Origin: Paenibacillus xylanexedens
GTDB taxonomy: Bacteria; Bacillota; Bacilli; Paenibacillales; Paenibacillaceae
Direction: 5' to 3'
Assembly: GCF_007676705.1 (NCBI RefSeq)
Contig: NZ_VEBF01000010.1
Location: 62,001-126,000 of the forward strand
Length of the DNA stretch: 64,000 nucleotides
The notes beneath the pieces are model-generated. The model made no database searches. It worked only from the letters and a program-made list of their open reading frames with translations, and had not been told where the DNA came from. Positions 9,394-16,968 of the stretch are shown here, one piece after another. A program made the translations under genes and the position numbers. The first letter of the stretch is position 1. Every line of letters starts with the position of its first letter.

Positions 9394-10119
9394 TCACTCC
9401 TTCAAATCGTAGGGTTGAATGGCATGTAACAATTGATGCTTCGCTTCTGCGACCATTTGTGGATTAATGGGCTGTTCGAAACTGCCTTCGTACCGCACGC
9501 CCGATCCCATATGTATCTCTGTGATACCTGTTTGTTTTACAAGAGTCGGTATCCCGTCTACAGTGATCCCGGCCCCCGCCATAACGGTTATATTCAATGC
9601 TTGCCCTAGTTCCTGAAGCTGTTTCAGTTCCAGTATGGCTTCAGGCGCTGTCCGTTTCCCTCCCGATGTAAGCGCTCGCTCCACAGTGCCCAATGTGCTA
9701 ATGGCCTTGAGCACCGCTACCGGGCTTGCGCTCACATCAATTGCACGATGAAATGTAACGCCCAACCCCGGAGCTTCGGCCATACATAATTGCAAGGTTA
9801 TGAGGTCAACTTCCGTATCTTCTGTAAGAGCACCGATCACGATGCCAGCAGCTCCAAGTTCCCTCGCCACGCGTATATCCCGAGTCATGACGTGGATGTC
9901 ATCTGTGCTATAGCGGAACGAGCGGCTATGAGGACGAATCATGACGTACACCGGAATGGATACTTGGGACACCACATGCTCAATAACGCTATAACTGGGA
10001 GTAAGCCCTCCTTCAGACATCGCAGACACCAGTTCAATCCGATCTGCTCCTCCCTCCTCAGCTGCCTTGGCATCTGCCGCATCCACAGCGATGACTTCCA
10101 ATACAGGCTGTCTTTTCAT
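9394..10119 (-). CDS. cutC: CutC family protein
   Basis: 241-residue TIM barrel. The hallmark region GGADRIELVSAMSEGGLTPS near residue 20 and MIRPHSRSFRYS near 70 are diagnostic. CutC was named for copper homeostasis, but its biochemical role is unsettled and it often sits in sugar-utilisation clusters, as here. ATG 10119 is chosen over 10137 because AGGGAG lies 9 nt before it. Being 6 bp from the downstream fucosidase, it belongs to the same transcription unit, probably read from the promoter near 10.52 kb. Confidence 0.9.
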   Translation of the reverse strand: MKRQPVLEVIAVDAADAKAAEEGGADRIELVSAMSEGGLTPSYSVIEHVVSQVSIPVYVMIRPHSRSFRYSTDDIHVMTRDIRVARELGAAGIVIGALTEDTEVDLITLQLCMAEAPGLGVTFHRAIDVSASPVAVLKAISTLGTVERALTSGGKRTAPEAILELKQLQELGQALNITVMAGAGITVDGIPTLVKQTGITEIHMGSGVRYEGSFEQPINPQMVAEAKHQLLHAIQPYDLKE

Positions 10120-10278
10120 AAGGATCGCTCCCTTCATCCATATTAATCATAAGACGTGCTCACATCAGAAATGCTTAACCTGCTTTCTCATCCGATCGTT
10201 CCAGCATTCATGAATATCACATCATCGTACTGGTACACTACACTGCTCCATGACATAAAGGACCGACAAAGCGCATCA

Positions 10279-10383
10279 TCAGTGCTCCTGCGGTCCTCTA
10301 TGGGCGACGGTCAGCTTCCAGATCGCAATCTGCAAAGGCTGACCTTCCTGAAATATATATGGTTTGTCCGCAATGATCTTCAT
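10279..10383 (-). CDS. 34-residue ORF, possible remnant of a decayed gene
   Basis: Begins MKIIADKPYIFQEGQPLQ after a perfect AAAGGAG site 9 nt upstream, and follows a good promoter. The peptide has no family I recognise. After its stop, short open stretches in other frames end near 10165 with WNDRMRKQVKHF, which looks like a natural C terminus, so this may be the start of a small gene broken by frameshifts. It could alternatively be a real leader peptide for the cutC-fucosidase operon. The rest of 10120-10604 holds only the promoter and terminators listed separately. Confidence 0.35.
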   Translation of the reverse strand: MKIIADKPYIFQEGQPLQIAIWKLTVAHRGPQEH

Positions 10384-10507
10384 GAATGGATTCTCCTTTG
10401 TGTGACCGGAATGGGGCTGGCAAATAGAGAGTGCAACGGACATCAGTACCTTGTCTGATTGATTTTTGTTAGTTTTGTTATTTATAATGTTATTATTTAT
10501 TAGCAAT

Positions 10508-10536
10508 AGTCTAAAACGTTAGGATCAGAACGTCAA
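10508..10536 (-). promoter_or_regulatory. sigma-A type promoter for the cutC-GH29-GH35 operon
   Basis: Minus strand TTGACG, 17-nt spacer, TAGACT. It points into the 34-residue ORF and cutC; no other strong promoter was seen before the GH35 gene. Confidence 0.55.
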
Positions 10537-10539
10537 TAC

Positions 10540-10598
10540 AAAAAAAAGACACCCGGAGGATGTCTTCATATCTCAGATAACCTTCTAGGTTATCTGAG
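10540..10598 (-). terminator. tandem hairpin terminator after the small membrane protein gene
   Basis: Two hairpins. The first (572-598 in the 10-kb block) is CTCAGATAACC/GGTTATCTGAG, a perfect 11-bp stem. The second, AAGACA tcctccggg TGTCTT on the minus strand, is followed by a run of T, giving a typical intrinsic terminator. Confidence 0.8.
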
Positions 10599-10604
10599 CT
10601 TTTT

Positions 10605-10796
10605 CTATTTTTTACGCCGAGCCTTCGTCATTCGATTAAACATGATCAGTGCAGCAATCAACATGGCAATCATGGCAATATTACTCGCTGCTTCTTGTGA
10701 TAAGCCGAACAGAACTCCCAGGTTAGTCACTAGGCTTCTCACAATCAGCGCCACCACAACCAGCAGGATTGGACTCAAAAAATTATAATTTCTCAT
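10605..10796 (-). CDS. small membrane protein of unknown function
   Basis: 63 residues, MRNYNFLSPILLVVVALIV then a second hydrophobic stretch IAMIAMLIAALIMF, ending in the basic tail NRMTKARRKK. Two transmembrane helices with the positive tail probably cytoplasmic. An in-frame ATG at 10820 has no ribosome binding site; 10796 has an imperfect AGGGGT about 12 nt upstream. Not recognised as a named family. It is followed by strong terminators, so it is probably a single-gene unit. Confidence 0.6.
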   Translation of the reverse strand: MRNYNFLSPILLVVVALIVRSLVTNLGVLFGLSQEAASNIAMIAMLIAALIMFNRMTKARRKK

Positions 10797-10877
10797 TCTT
10801 CGCAACACCCCTGACCCCATTGTTCAGAACTACGAATCTCATAACACTATCATAACAGTAGCTATTCTGTGTTACAA

Positions 10878-10912
10878 CAAAGGACACCCGCGCACGCGTA
10901 CAGTGTCCTTTG
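10878..10912 (-). terminator. terminator after the GH3 gene
   Basis: CAAAGGACAC and GTGTCCTTTG form a perfect 10-bp stem around a 15-nt GC-rich loop, about 80 bp after the GH3 stop. The trailing T content (TTGT) is modest, so efficiency is uncertain. Confidence 0.6.
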
Positions 10913-10935
10913 TCATACCAACGTATTCTACTTTT

Positions 10936-10985
10936 GATGACAGAACAACCTTTCGATTGCTGTTATCACCTGATATTTCCGATTA
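10936..10985 (-). repeat. structured intergenic repeat, truncated copy R3
   Basis: Only one half of the element is present: GACAGAACAACC, then TTTCGATTGCTGTTATCACC and TGATATTTCC, aligning to the same block in R1, R4 and R7. It stops a few bases short of the GH3 stop codon, and the complementary half is missing. Confidence 0.55.
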
Positions 10986-10989
10986 TCTT

Positions 10990-13773
10990 CTACACCTGCT
11001 TGAATTCAATCCAGTCAATCTGGAGGCCTGGTTTCGTGAAGTCCAGTTTCAATTCATACAGTCCTGCTTCAAGGTCTACTTTGACAAGTTTCTGTCTGAT
11101 CCACTTGCCTTCCGTACCATTCGTTTGGATGGTAGTCACCAACTGGTCATTCAGGAGCAGGTTACATGCACTTTGAGCGAGTTCCGGCTCTGGGGACATG
11201 ATCTGTACGATAATCCGGTAATGGCCTGCCTCGTCCACTTTCATGTAGACAGGTTCAGCTACCGCAGGTTTTACCTGTGCGTTCTCAACCAGCGCCTGAG
11301 CTTGTGCAGCAGATAGGGAGGCATTCGCTTGGAACGAAGCGACGTTCTCCACGATCTCATGTTTTCTGCCGGACACCGGTGCATTCATGATGAACTTGCA
11401 GATATTAATCGCCGAGCGTTGCAGCTCTCCACGAGTCAATGTTCCATTTTCCAAAGATTCAATCGTGTTGTCGTCCCAGCCATTGATCTCTGCGCCGTAG
11501 TTCGGTACAACCATGTAGAGATCATTCTGGGCACGGATCATCCAGTTGGTGTATTTGCGATCAGCCTCTCCGCCTTCGGTCACATCATTCATAATGGCCC
11601 ACCAGTCCGTCATTACGATACCCTCAAAATTCCATTCTCCGCGCAAAATCGTGGTGTTCAGGTCGTAATTGGATGCCGCCCAGTGCCCGTTAACCGGGTT
11701 GTAGGAGGTCATGATGGAGTTCGCTCCGCCTTCTTTTACAGCGATTTCGAACCCTTTCAGGTAAATTTCACGCAGTGCACGCTCAGAGACAACGGCATCT
11801 ACTTTGCTACGGTGTTTCTCCTGGTTGTTGCAGGCAAAGTGTTTCAGTGTGGCATTGGAACCACCCTTCATAATACCTTTTGTACATGCTGCCGCAAATA
11901 CACCCGAGATCAGTGGATCTTCGGAGAAATACTCAAAGTTCCGGCCATTGAGCGGGCTCCGGCGGATATTGAGTCCAGGTCCGAGCAGGGTATCCACCTG
12001 ATTTCTCAGCAGTTCCTGTCCTTCCATTACATACAACTCTTCAACGAGATCTTTGTTCCATGTCGCAGCAAGCAACGTACCAATGGATACCTGTGTTGCC
12101 TTCTCGCCACTATCCATACGAATACCGGATGGACCATCTGCCGTACATGCTACCGGAATGCCGTAGTTAAACAGGCTGTCGCTGACACCACCAAATGCGG
12201 ATGCCGTTCCGGAAGTAACGAGCGGGCTGCTCATGCCTTCGCCCCGGATAATTGCCGCCAGATCCTGATCACTTAGTTGAGCGATGAAGGCTTCCAGACT
12301 CACTTTGCCAGCCTTAACGTCACTCAGCTTGTAACCCTGGTTACCCGTCTGCTCCAGCGTTTGCGGGAGATTCTGCTCAATCCGGTTCGCCATGGAAACT
12401 TTACGCTTCGGCACTTCAGCATAAGTCAGTTCATATGATCCATCTTCCTTGCGCAGACCTGGCTTCATCCGTGTAAAGTCTTCGGTAGGTGCCATCGCTT
12501 CTTGCAGTTGCTCCACCAATTGAAGGGATTCGATAACATATCCATCCTGACCATCGATGCTGATATGTTGCACTTGTTTCACGCTGGTGCCTACATGCAG
12601 TCGGTATGTGCCTTCTTCCAATACGTACGCGGAAGCAAGACCTGTAACACCCGCATCATCATACGATGCCATGGCATGAATCGGGAAGCTGATCGTCAGA
12701 AGTTCTGACTCGCCCGGCTGCAACAATCCTGTTTTGCCGAAAGCCACCAAAGCCTTCACCGGTTGTCCCAGTTTGCCTTGTGGTGCTTCATAATAGACCT
12801 GTACAACCTCTTTGCCCGCATATGTTGTACCTGAGTTGGTCACATTCACACGTACTTCGATGTAGGTTTCGCCGTCTTTGGACACTGACTTCGCTTCTTC
12901 ATGCTGGGTCAAAAACGTCGTATAAGACAGGCCGTAACCGAATTCATATTGTACTCGCTCAGGTCGAAACGTTTCGAAATAACGATAACCTACATAGATA
13001 TCTTCCTGATACAGGTTCTTGAACTCATTGCCATAGTTGCTGGTCGAAGGGTAATCTTCGATGGAATATGCAATCGTATCTGTTAGTTTACCACTCGGTG
13101 TAACGTCGCCTGCCAGCACATCAGCAATCGCATTGCCACCCTCCATACCACCATGCCAAGAGTAAATTACGCCTTGGATCGGATGTAGATACGTTTCATT
13201 TAACCAGCTCATGTCGATGATATTCGAGACATTCAGCACGACAATTGTGTGTTCGAACTGCGAAGTGACTTGTTTCAGCATCGCTTTCTCATCTTCTGTT
13301 AGTTGGTAACTTCCTGGCGCATCCGCATTATCCTGATCTTCTCCCGCTGTACGTCCAATCACGATAATTGCTTTGCTGGACTTGCTTCTGGCCTGTGCAA
13401 CCAGTTCATCTGTCAAAGGCATTTCTTTCTGATTCCATGGCTCGGCTGCCCATACTTTTCCGCCATCATCGAATGGATTTTCCTCAATCCACTTCTCATA
13501 GACAGCTGCCAGCTCTTCATTGACCGTTATATTCTTTTTGCTGCGAAGACCATCCAATAGATTCGTTGTGTAGGCTACATGAACACTACCGCCTGAACCC
13601 GTGCCGCTGCGATAATAATTGACTTGAATTCGACCAAAAACTGAAACGTTTTCGTTTTCACGAAGTGGAAGCACTTGGCCTTCATTTCTGAGTAAAACGG
13701 CTCCTTCTGCGGCAACCGTACGACTAAATTCTGCAAACCCTTCCAATGGAACTCCGATTTGATGTGTGCTCAA
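10990..13773 (-). CDS. GH3 beta-glycosidase with swapped domain order
   Basis: 927 residues. The usual GH3 C-terminal (alpha/beta)6 domain comes first (FSRTVAAEGAVLLRNEGQVLP at residues 15-35, IIVIGRTAGEDQDNADAPG near 140), then a fibronectin-III-like domain near 300-380, then the catalytic TIM barrel with TADGPSGIR near 546, GPGLNIRRSPLNGRNFEYF, KHFACNNQE and the nucleophile Asp in GIVMTDWWA near 721. The last 90 residues look like a carbohydrate-binding beta-sandwich. No signal peptide. Initiates at TTG, which has AGGAGG 7 nt upstream and no ATG alternative nearby. Permuted GH3 enzymes of this order are known from Ruminococcus; specificity here is unknown. Confidence 0.88.
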   Translation of the reverse strand: MSTHQIGVPLEGFAEFSRTVAAEGAVLLRNEGQVLPLRENENVSVFGRIQVNYYRSGTGSGGSVHVAYTTNLLDGLRSKKNITVNEELAAVYEKWIEENPFDDGGKVWAAEPWNQKEMPLTDELVAQARSKSSKAIIVIGRTAGEDQDNADAPGSYQLTEDEKAMLKQVTSQFEHTIVVLNVSNIIDMSWLNETYLHPIQGVIYSWHGGMEGGNAIADVLAGDVTPSGKLTDTIAYSIEDYPSTSNYGNEFKNLYQEDIYVGYRYFETFRPERVQYEFGYGLSYTTFLTQHEEAKSVSKDGETYIEVRVNVTNSGTTYAGKEVVQVYYEAPQGKLGQPVKALVAFGKTGLLQPGESELLTISFPIHAMASYDDAGVTGLASAYVLEEGTYRLHVGTSVKQVQHISIDGQDGYVIESLQLVEQLQEAMAPTEDFTRMKPGLRKEDGSYELTYAEVPKRKVSMANRIEQNLPQTLEQTGNQGYKLSDVKAGKVSLEAFIAQLSDQDLAAIIRGEGMSSPLVTSGTASAFGGVSDSLFNYGIPVACTADGPSGIRMDSGEKATQVSIGTLLAATWNKDLVEELYVMEGQELLRNQVDTLLGPGLNIRRSPLNGRNFEYFSEDPLISGVFAAACTKGIMKGGSNATLKHFACNNQEKHRSKVDAVVSERALREIYLKGFEIAVKEGGANSIMTSYNPVNGHWAASNYDLNTTILRGEWNFEGIVMTDWWAIMNDVTEGGEADRKYTNWMIRAQNDLYMVVPNYGAEINGWDDNTIESLENGTLTRGELQRSAINICKFIMNAPVSGRKHEIVENVASFQANASLSAAQAQALVENAQVKPAVAEPVYMKVDEAGHYRIIVQIMSPEPELAQSACNLLLNDQLVTTIQTNGTEGKWIRQKLVKVDLEAGLYELKLDFTKPGLQIDWIEFKQV

Positions 13774-13816
13774 TGATTTCCCTCCTGATTGTCATCCCCA
13801 TATCTACGAATCGCTA

Positions 13817-14010
13817 TATATAAAATGAACTAACAAAACGTACACTCGGCCACTACTATGACAGAACAACCCTTCGATCACTCTTATCCCCCGATTTCTT
13901 GATTCTCTTTTGCTAAGGGAGAAATCCGTTGATAAAGGCGAACGCGTATGCTTCTTCAAGTTATTTCTGCCCTCTCCGTTTTCATGTTTGTTTCTTACGC
14001 TCATTTTATA
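13817..14010 (-). repeat. structured intergenic repeat, copy R4
   Basis: Outermost arms TATAAAATGA 13819-13828 and TCATTTTATA 14001-14010 are perfectly complementary and unrelated to the arms of other copies. Shared blocks: GACAGAACAACC, TTCGATCACTCTTATCCC, GATAAAGGCGAACGC, CTTCTTCAAGTTATTTCTGC. Central arms TTATCCCCCGATTTC/GAAATCCGTTGATAA pair with G-T allowance; the apical hairpin is CTCTT/AAGGGAG. Its lower end is about 43 nt before the GH3 start codon. The remaining 14011-14140 is AT-rich with nothing recognisable. Confidence 0.72.
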
Positions 14011-14140
14011 AAAAAGATATTCTATGATCTGGTAGATTCACTTGTACATAGTCTCATATTAACAGATTCTATAGAAGAAATTAAATTAGATTTGTGCTTT
14101 ATTTATATTATTAAAACTTGTCCACGATTAATGGCATAAC

Positions 14141-14172
14141 AAAAAGCCACGGACGCCTGTTGTCCGTGACTT
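14141..14172 (-). terminator. terminator after the ltrA-like gene
   Basis: CACGGAC/GTCCGTG stem with a 7-nt loop, followed on the minus strand by GCTTTTTG. Begins 23 bp past the stop codon. Confidence 0.8.
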
Positions 14173-14194
14173 TTCTTCATTTTAGATCACTATA

Positions 14195-15283
14195 TCAAGT
14201 TGTAAGTTTCGCATATACCAGGAAGAATAACATCTCTTCGCCCATGATGACATAACCCGGAACCCGATAGATCAGGTCAACAAGGACAAATGCCACCAGC
14301 AGCCCTACCATCACCGCCAGATGACGTGGCCGGAGTCGTAGATGTGCGTGTCTGTAACGATGGAACACAAGGGAGGTCGACAAGAAATACAGTAGCGCCG
14401 ATCCAAACACAAACCCCAGCATGAACACATAGTTTAACTGATTCTGGTACAACAGCTGAATAGACGCGGCGATCATGCTCATGGAGATGTAGATGAACAG
14501 ATGGCCGTATATGATCGCTTGCCCGGCAGTCTGAATCTCTTTGCTGACCTTTTTCTCCACATTGTCGAAGTATTGCCACCATATCGCAATGACAAATATG
14601 GACGTAAAGGCAGCAAACAAGATGGATTTCATATCCCAATGATCAGCTTGCAGCACTGCGATAATACTAACTACCGATTCACCCAGCAGGATGAGTGTAA
14701 AGAGCGCAAAACGTTCCAACAAGTGATGGGTCTGAACCGGTACTTTTACCAGATTTTTGCGTCCGATCAACGGAAGTACGATGTCCACGGCAATCCCCGC
14801 ATACAAAATCACGTAGCGCAGCCAGGAATCGAAAAACAGCGAACCTGATGAGATCAATATGCCAATGAGGAAACAGATACCCAAGTAACGGGCCGCTTGC
14901 TGTTGATGCTCGCTTTTCGACTTGTGAGCCGTCAGATACTGAATGGCCGTAAACGCCCGTGAACCGATATATCCTATGAAGAAGGACAGGTAGTATTGGT
15001 CAAAATGGGTAGAGAGACTCGCCGTCATAACCATAACGGACAGGAGCTGAAGGATGAGAAATATTCTATGGATCAGGATGTCTTGACCATAGCGGTTAAT
15101 AAACAAGGTCTGACCGACCCATGCCCACCAAACAGGGATAAAAATAAGCACAAACTTCATTAGATATTCAAACGTAATTACTCCGTGTTCGGCATGCAAC
15201 AGGACATGACCCGCTTTGGCGACCGCTGCTACGAAGAGCAAATCATAAAACAGCTCCAGCCAGGTAACCTTTTTCTCCATCAT
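14195..15283 (-). CDS. low temperature requirement protein A (LtrA) family membrane protein
   Basis: 362 residues, strongly hydrophobic with about eight to ten membrane helices. The N terminus VTWLELFYDLLFVAAVAKAG and the internal LLERFALFTLILLGESVVSI are the signature repeats of the LtrA family. LtrA was found in Listeria as needed for growth at low temperature; its molecular function is unknown. An AAAGGAG site lies 8 nt before the ATG. Single-gene unit bounded by a terminator below and repeat copy R5 above. Confidence 0.88.
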   Translation of the reverse strand: MMEKKVTWLELFYDLLFVAAVAKAGHVLLHAEHGVITFEYLMKFVLIFIPVWWAWVGQTLFINRYGQDILIHRIFLILQLLSVMVMTASLSTHFDQYYLSFFIGYIGSRAFTAIQYLTAHKSKSEHQQQAARYLGICFLIGILISSGSLFFDSWLRYVILYAGIAVDIVLPLIGRKNLVKVPVQTHHLLERFALFTLILLGESVVSIIAVLQADHWDMKSILFAAFTSIFVIAIWWQYFDNVEKKVSKEIQTAGQAIIYGHLFIYISMSMIAASIQLLYQNQLNYVFMLGFVFGSALLYFLSTSLVFHRYRHAHLRLRPRHLAVMVGLLVAFVLVDLIYRVPGYVIMGEEMLFFLVYAKLTT

Positions 15284-15323
15284 CCTTCATGCTCCTTTGG
15301 TTTTTCTCATAATCTAACGTCAG

Positions 15324-15394
15324 CTATATAAGTTGAATTCAGTTTTTTTCTGTCCTCTCCGTTATTGTGTAAATGGATAGTTCAACCTATATAG
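15324..15394 (-). repeat. structured intergenic repeat, minimal copy R5
   Basis: A reduced hairpin. CTATATAAGTTGAA 15324-15337 pairs with TTCAACCTATATAG 15381-15394 (13 of 14), and the loop keeps only the right-hand block of the family, TTTCTGTCCTCTCCGTTATT, followed by GTGTAAATG as in R1. It ends 40 nt before the LtrA start codon. Confidence 0.55.
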
Positions 15395-15408
15395 TAATAG
15401 AACTCTTA

Positions 15409-16365
15409 TTAATTCGCAGCTGTAGCAGGTACGAGTGTTCTTACCACGATTGGTTGCAGATTGTCCTCAATTTGTGGGCGGTATTTCTCGAACCACTCAG
15501 GCAGCATCAATTTTTGTCCAAGCGAATCAGCAGGTTCATCTTTGGCAAAGCCCGGAGGATCTGTAGCAATTTCGAACAGAATACCGCCAGCTTCTCTGAA
15601 GTAGATTGCGTTAAAGTACTGACGATCCCGAACTGGAGTTGGTTGGTACCCATACTCGCGTACAGCTTCACTCCACTGTGCATGCTCCTCATCATCTTTG
15701 GCACGCCATGCAATATGGTGCACGGTTCCTGCGCCGCCCATACCCAGAGCCATGCGTGTCACCGGAACATCTACGACATTACCGATATCCCCGCTGGACC
15801 GGAAACGGGCATACTCCTCATTTTCACTCACTCTAACGAATCCCATGATTTTCTCAAGAGCATCCATCGTTCTTTGCGGGTTAACACTGAACAGGACAGC
15901 ACCGCCGAAGCCTTTGATCGCTTTATCTGTTGGAATTCCTTCGTGTGCCCAAGTGCTGGCTGCTCCCTCTTCCCGTTCAACAAGCTCAAGCCGCAGGCCT
16001 TCGCCATCTTCGAATTGAAGCAGGTCTTCATTGAAACGACTTGTTTTGGTTACCTCAATGTTATACTGTTCCAGCCGATTCTGCCAGAAGCCAATCGACC
16101 CAGGAGGAATGACATAGGAAGTGATGCCGACCTGACCTCCACCAATTTTTCCCCGTGGTGATCCAGCGGATGGGAAGAAGGTAATGATGGTACCTGGGCT
16201 TCCGTGTTCATCGCCAAAATACAGATGATATACATCAGGTGCATCGAAGTTGATTGTTTTTTTCACCAGACGAAGTCCCAGAACTCCGGCATAAAAATCA
16301 ACGTTGGCCTGTGGATCTCCTGCGAAAGCTGTAATATGGTGAATACCTGCTGTTTGAATAGTCAT
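15409..16365 (-). CDS. VOC family ring-cleaving dioxygenase (MhqO-like)
   Basis: 318 residues made of two vicinal-oxygen-chelate modules. Metal ligands are expected in GIHHITAFAGD (residue 8 on), VHHIAWRAKDDEEH (near 218) and ILFEIATDPPGFA (near 268). Bacillus relatives cleave hydroquinone- or catechol-type aromatics and are induced by quinone stress through the MarR-type repressor MhqR. The strong AAGGAGG site fixes the start. A TATCTT-N6-AAGATA palindrome 93 bp upstream resembles the MhqR operator, in line with that role. Substrate not proven. Confidence 0.88.
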   Translation of the reverse strand: MTIQTAGIHHITAFAGDPQANVDFYAGVLGLRLVKKTINFDAPDVYHLYFGDEHGSPGTIITFFPSAGSPRGKIGGGQVGITSYVIPPGSIGFWQNRLEQYNIEVTKTSRFNEDLLQFEDGEGLRLELVEREEGAASTWAHEGIPTDKAIKGFGGAVLFSVNPQRTMDALEKIMGFVRVSENEEYARFRSSGDIGNVVDVPVTRMALGMGGAGTVHHIAWRAKDDEEHAQWSEAVREYGYQPTPVRDRQYFNAIYFREAGGILFEIATDPPGFAKDEPADSLGQKLMLPEWFEKYRPQIEDNLQPIVVRTLVPATAAN

Positions 16366-16457
16366 GATTAATTCCTCCTTGGTTTGGTAAGCATGTTTTG
16401 AATTGAGTAGGTGTTAGAGATAGTTTAGTTAGTTGATTGATTTATAGTAATTTGTAT

Positions 16458-16475
16458 TATCTTTAAATTAAGATA
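16458..16475. promoter_or_regulatory. operator-like palindrome upstream of the VOC dioxygenase gene
   Basis: TATCTTTAAATTAAGATA: perfect TATCTT/AAGATA arms with a 6-nt spacer. The TATCT-N8-AGATA outline equals that of the Bacillus MhqR box. A second copy with identical arms is at 16794-16811, upstream of the next gene. Confidence 0.6.
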
Positions 16476-16496
16476 TATGATCTAGCGAATTGTATT

Positions 16497-16727
16497 CTAG
16501 TCGTTATTTTGATTGGCCTGTTTTTGTTTCAATTTATCAGGAGTAACGTCATCGCCGTTCGGATCATAGATGGTTGCATTCAGCAGAATGTCGTTGACCG
16601 AACCGCGAAAAGTTTGCAGATATTCCTGGCGAAGACGAACCTGTTCCTCTTTCTCCATCTCCGTCAATCCGCCCTCTTTGGCTTTTCTTGAAAGTTCATT
16701 TATTCTGGTCAATGTTGGGATCATCAT
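16497..16727 (-). CDS. DUF896 (YnzC family) protein
   Basis: 76 residues: LTRINELSRKAKEGGLTEME near the start, then RLRQEYLQTFRGSVNDILL and DPNGDDVTPDKLKQKQ, matching the DUF896 family (B. subtilis YnzC and relatives), small cytoplasmic two-helix proteins of unknown function. GAGGAG lies 8 nt before the ATG. The palindrome at 16794-16811 upstream suggests the same regulator as the neighbouring dioxygenase gene. Confidence 0.88.
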   Translation of the reverse strand: MMIPTLTRINELSRKAKEGGLTEMEKEEQVRLRQEYLQTFRGSVNDILLNATIYDPNGDDVTPDKLKQKQANQNND

Positions 16728-16793
16728 CTTGATCTCTCCTCGTGTAATGGATTAAAGATATTTGTTTTGGTTGTTATTTATATTTAAATTAAA

Positions 16794-16811
16794 TATCTTA
16801 AGTTAAAGATA
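16794..16811. promoter_or_regulatory. operator-like palindrome upstream of the DUF896 gene
   Basis: TATCTTAAGTTAAAGATA, same arms and spacing as the site at 16458. A half-like sequence TATCTAAACTAAAATA follows near 16840 and another AAAGATA lies at 16754. The gap 16728-16968 is otherwise AT-rich. Confidence 0.55.
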
Positions 16812-16902
16812 AATGATTTGTGATCGGTTGTCAACTCTTTTATCTAAACTAAAATAATTGATCCTGCTCCTCTGCTCTACGCCATGTTGCTTTAACTATA
16901 CA

Positions 16903-16953
16903 ACAAAAGAGGGCCAGCTCCGCAATATCTCAACTACTGCTGGACTAGCCCTT
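16903..16953 (-). terminator. possible terminator after the ydjGHI genes
   Basis: Minus strand AGGGC-TAGTC-CAGC and GCTGGCCCT flank a 20-nt loop, followed by CTTTTGTT. The internal bulge makes it a moderate candidate. Confidence 0.5.
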
Positions 16954-16968
16954 CATGTATTTATTTTA

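Noticed and set aside
14011-14140. Possible small RNA or gene in the AT-rich stretch after R4
   Set aside because: Only low-complexity AT sequence, no promoter-terminator pair in one direction and no ribosome binding site.
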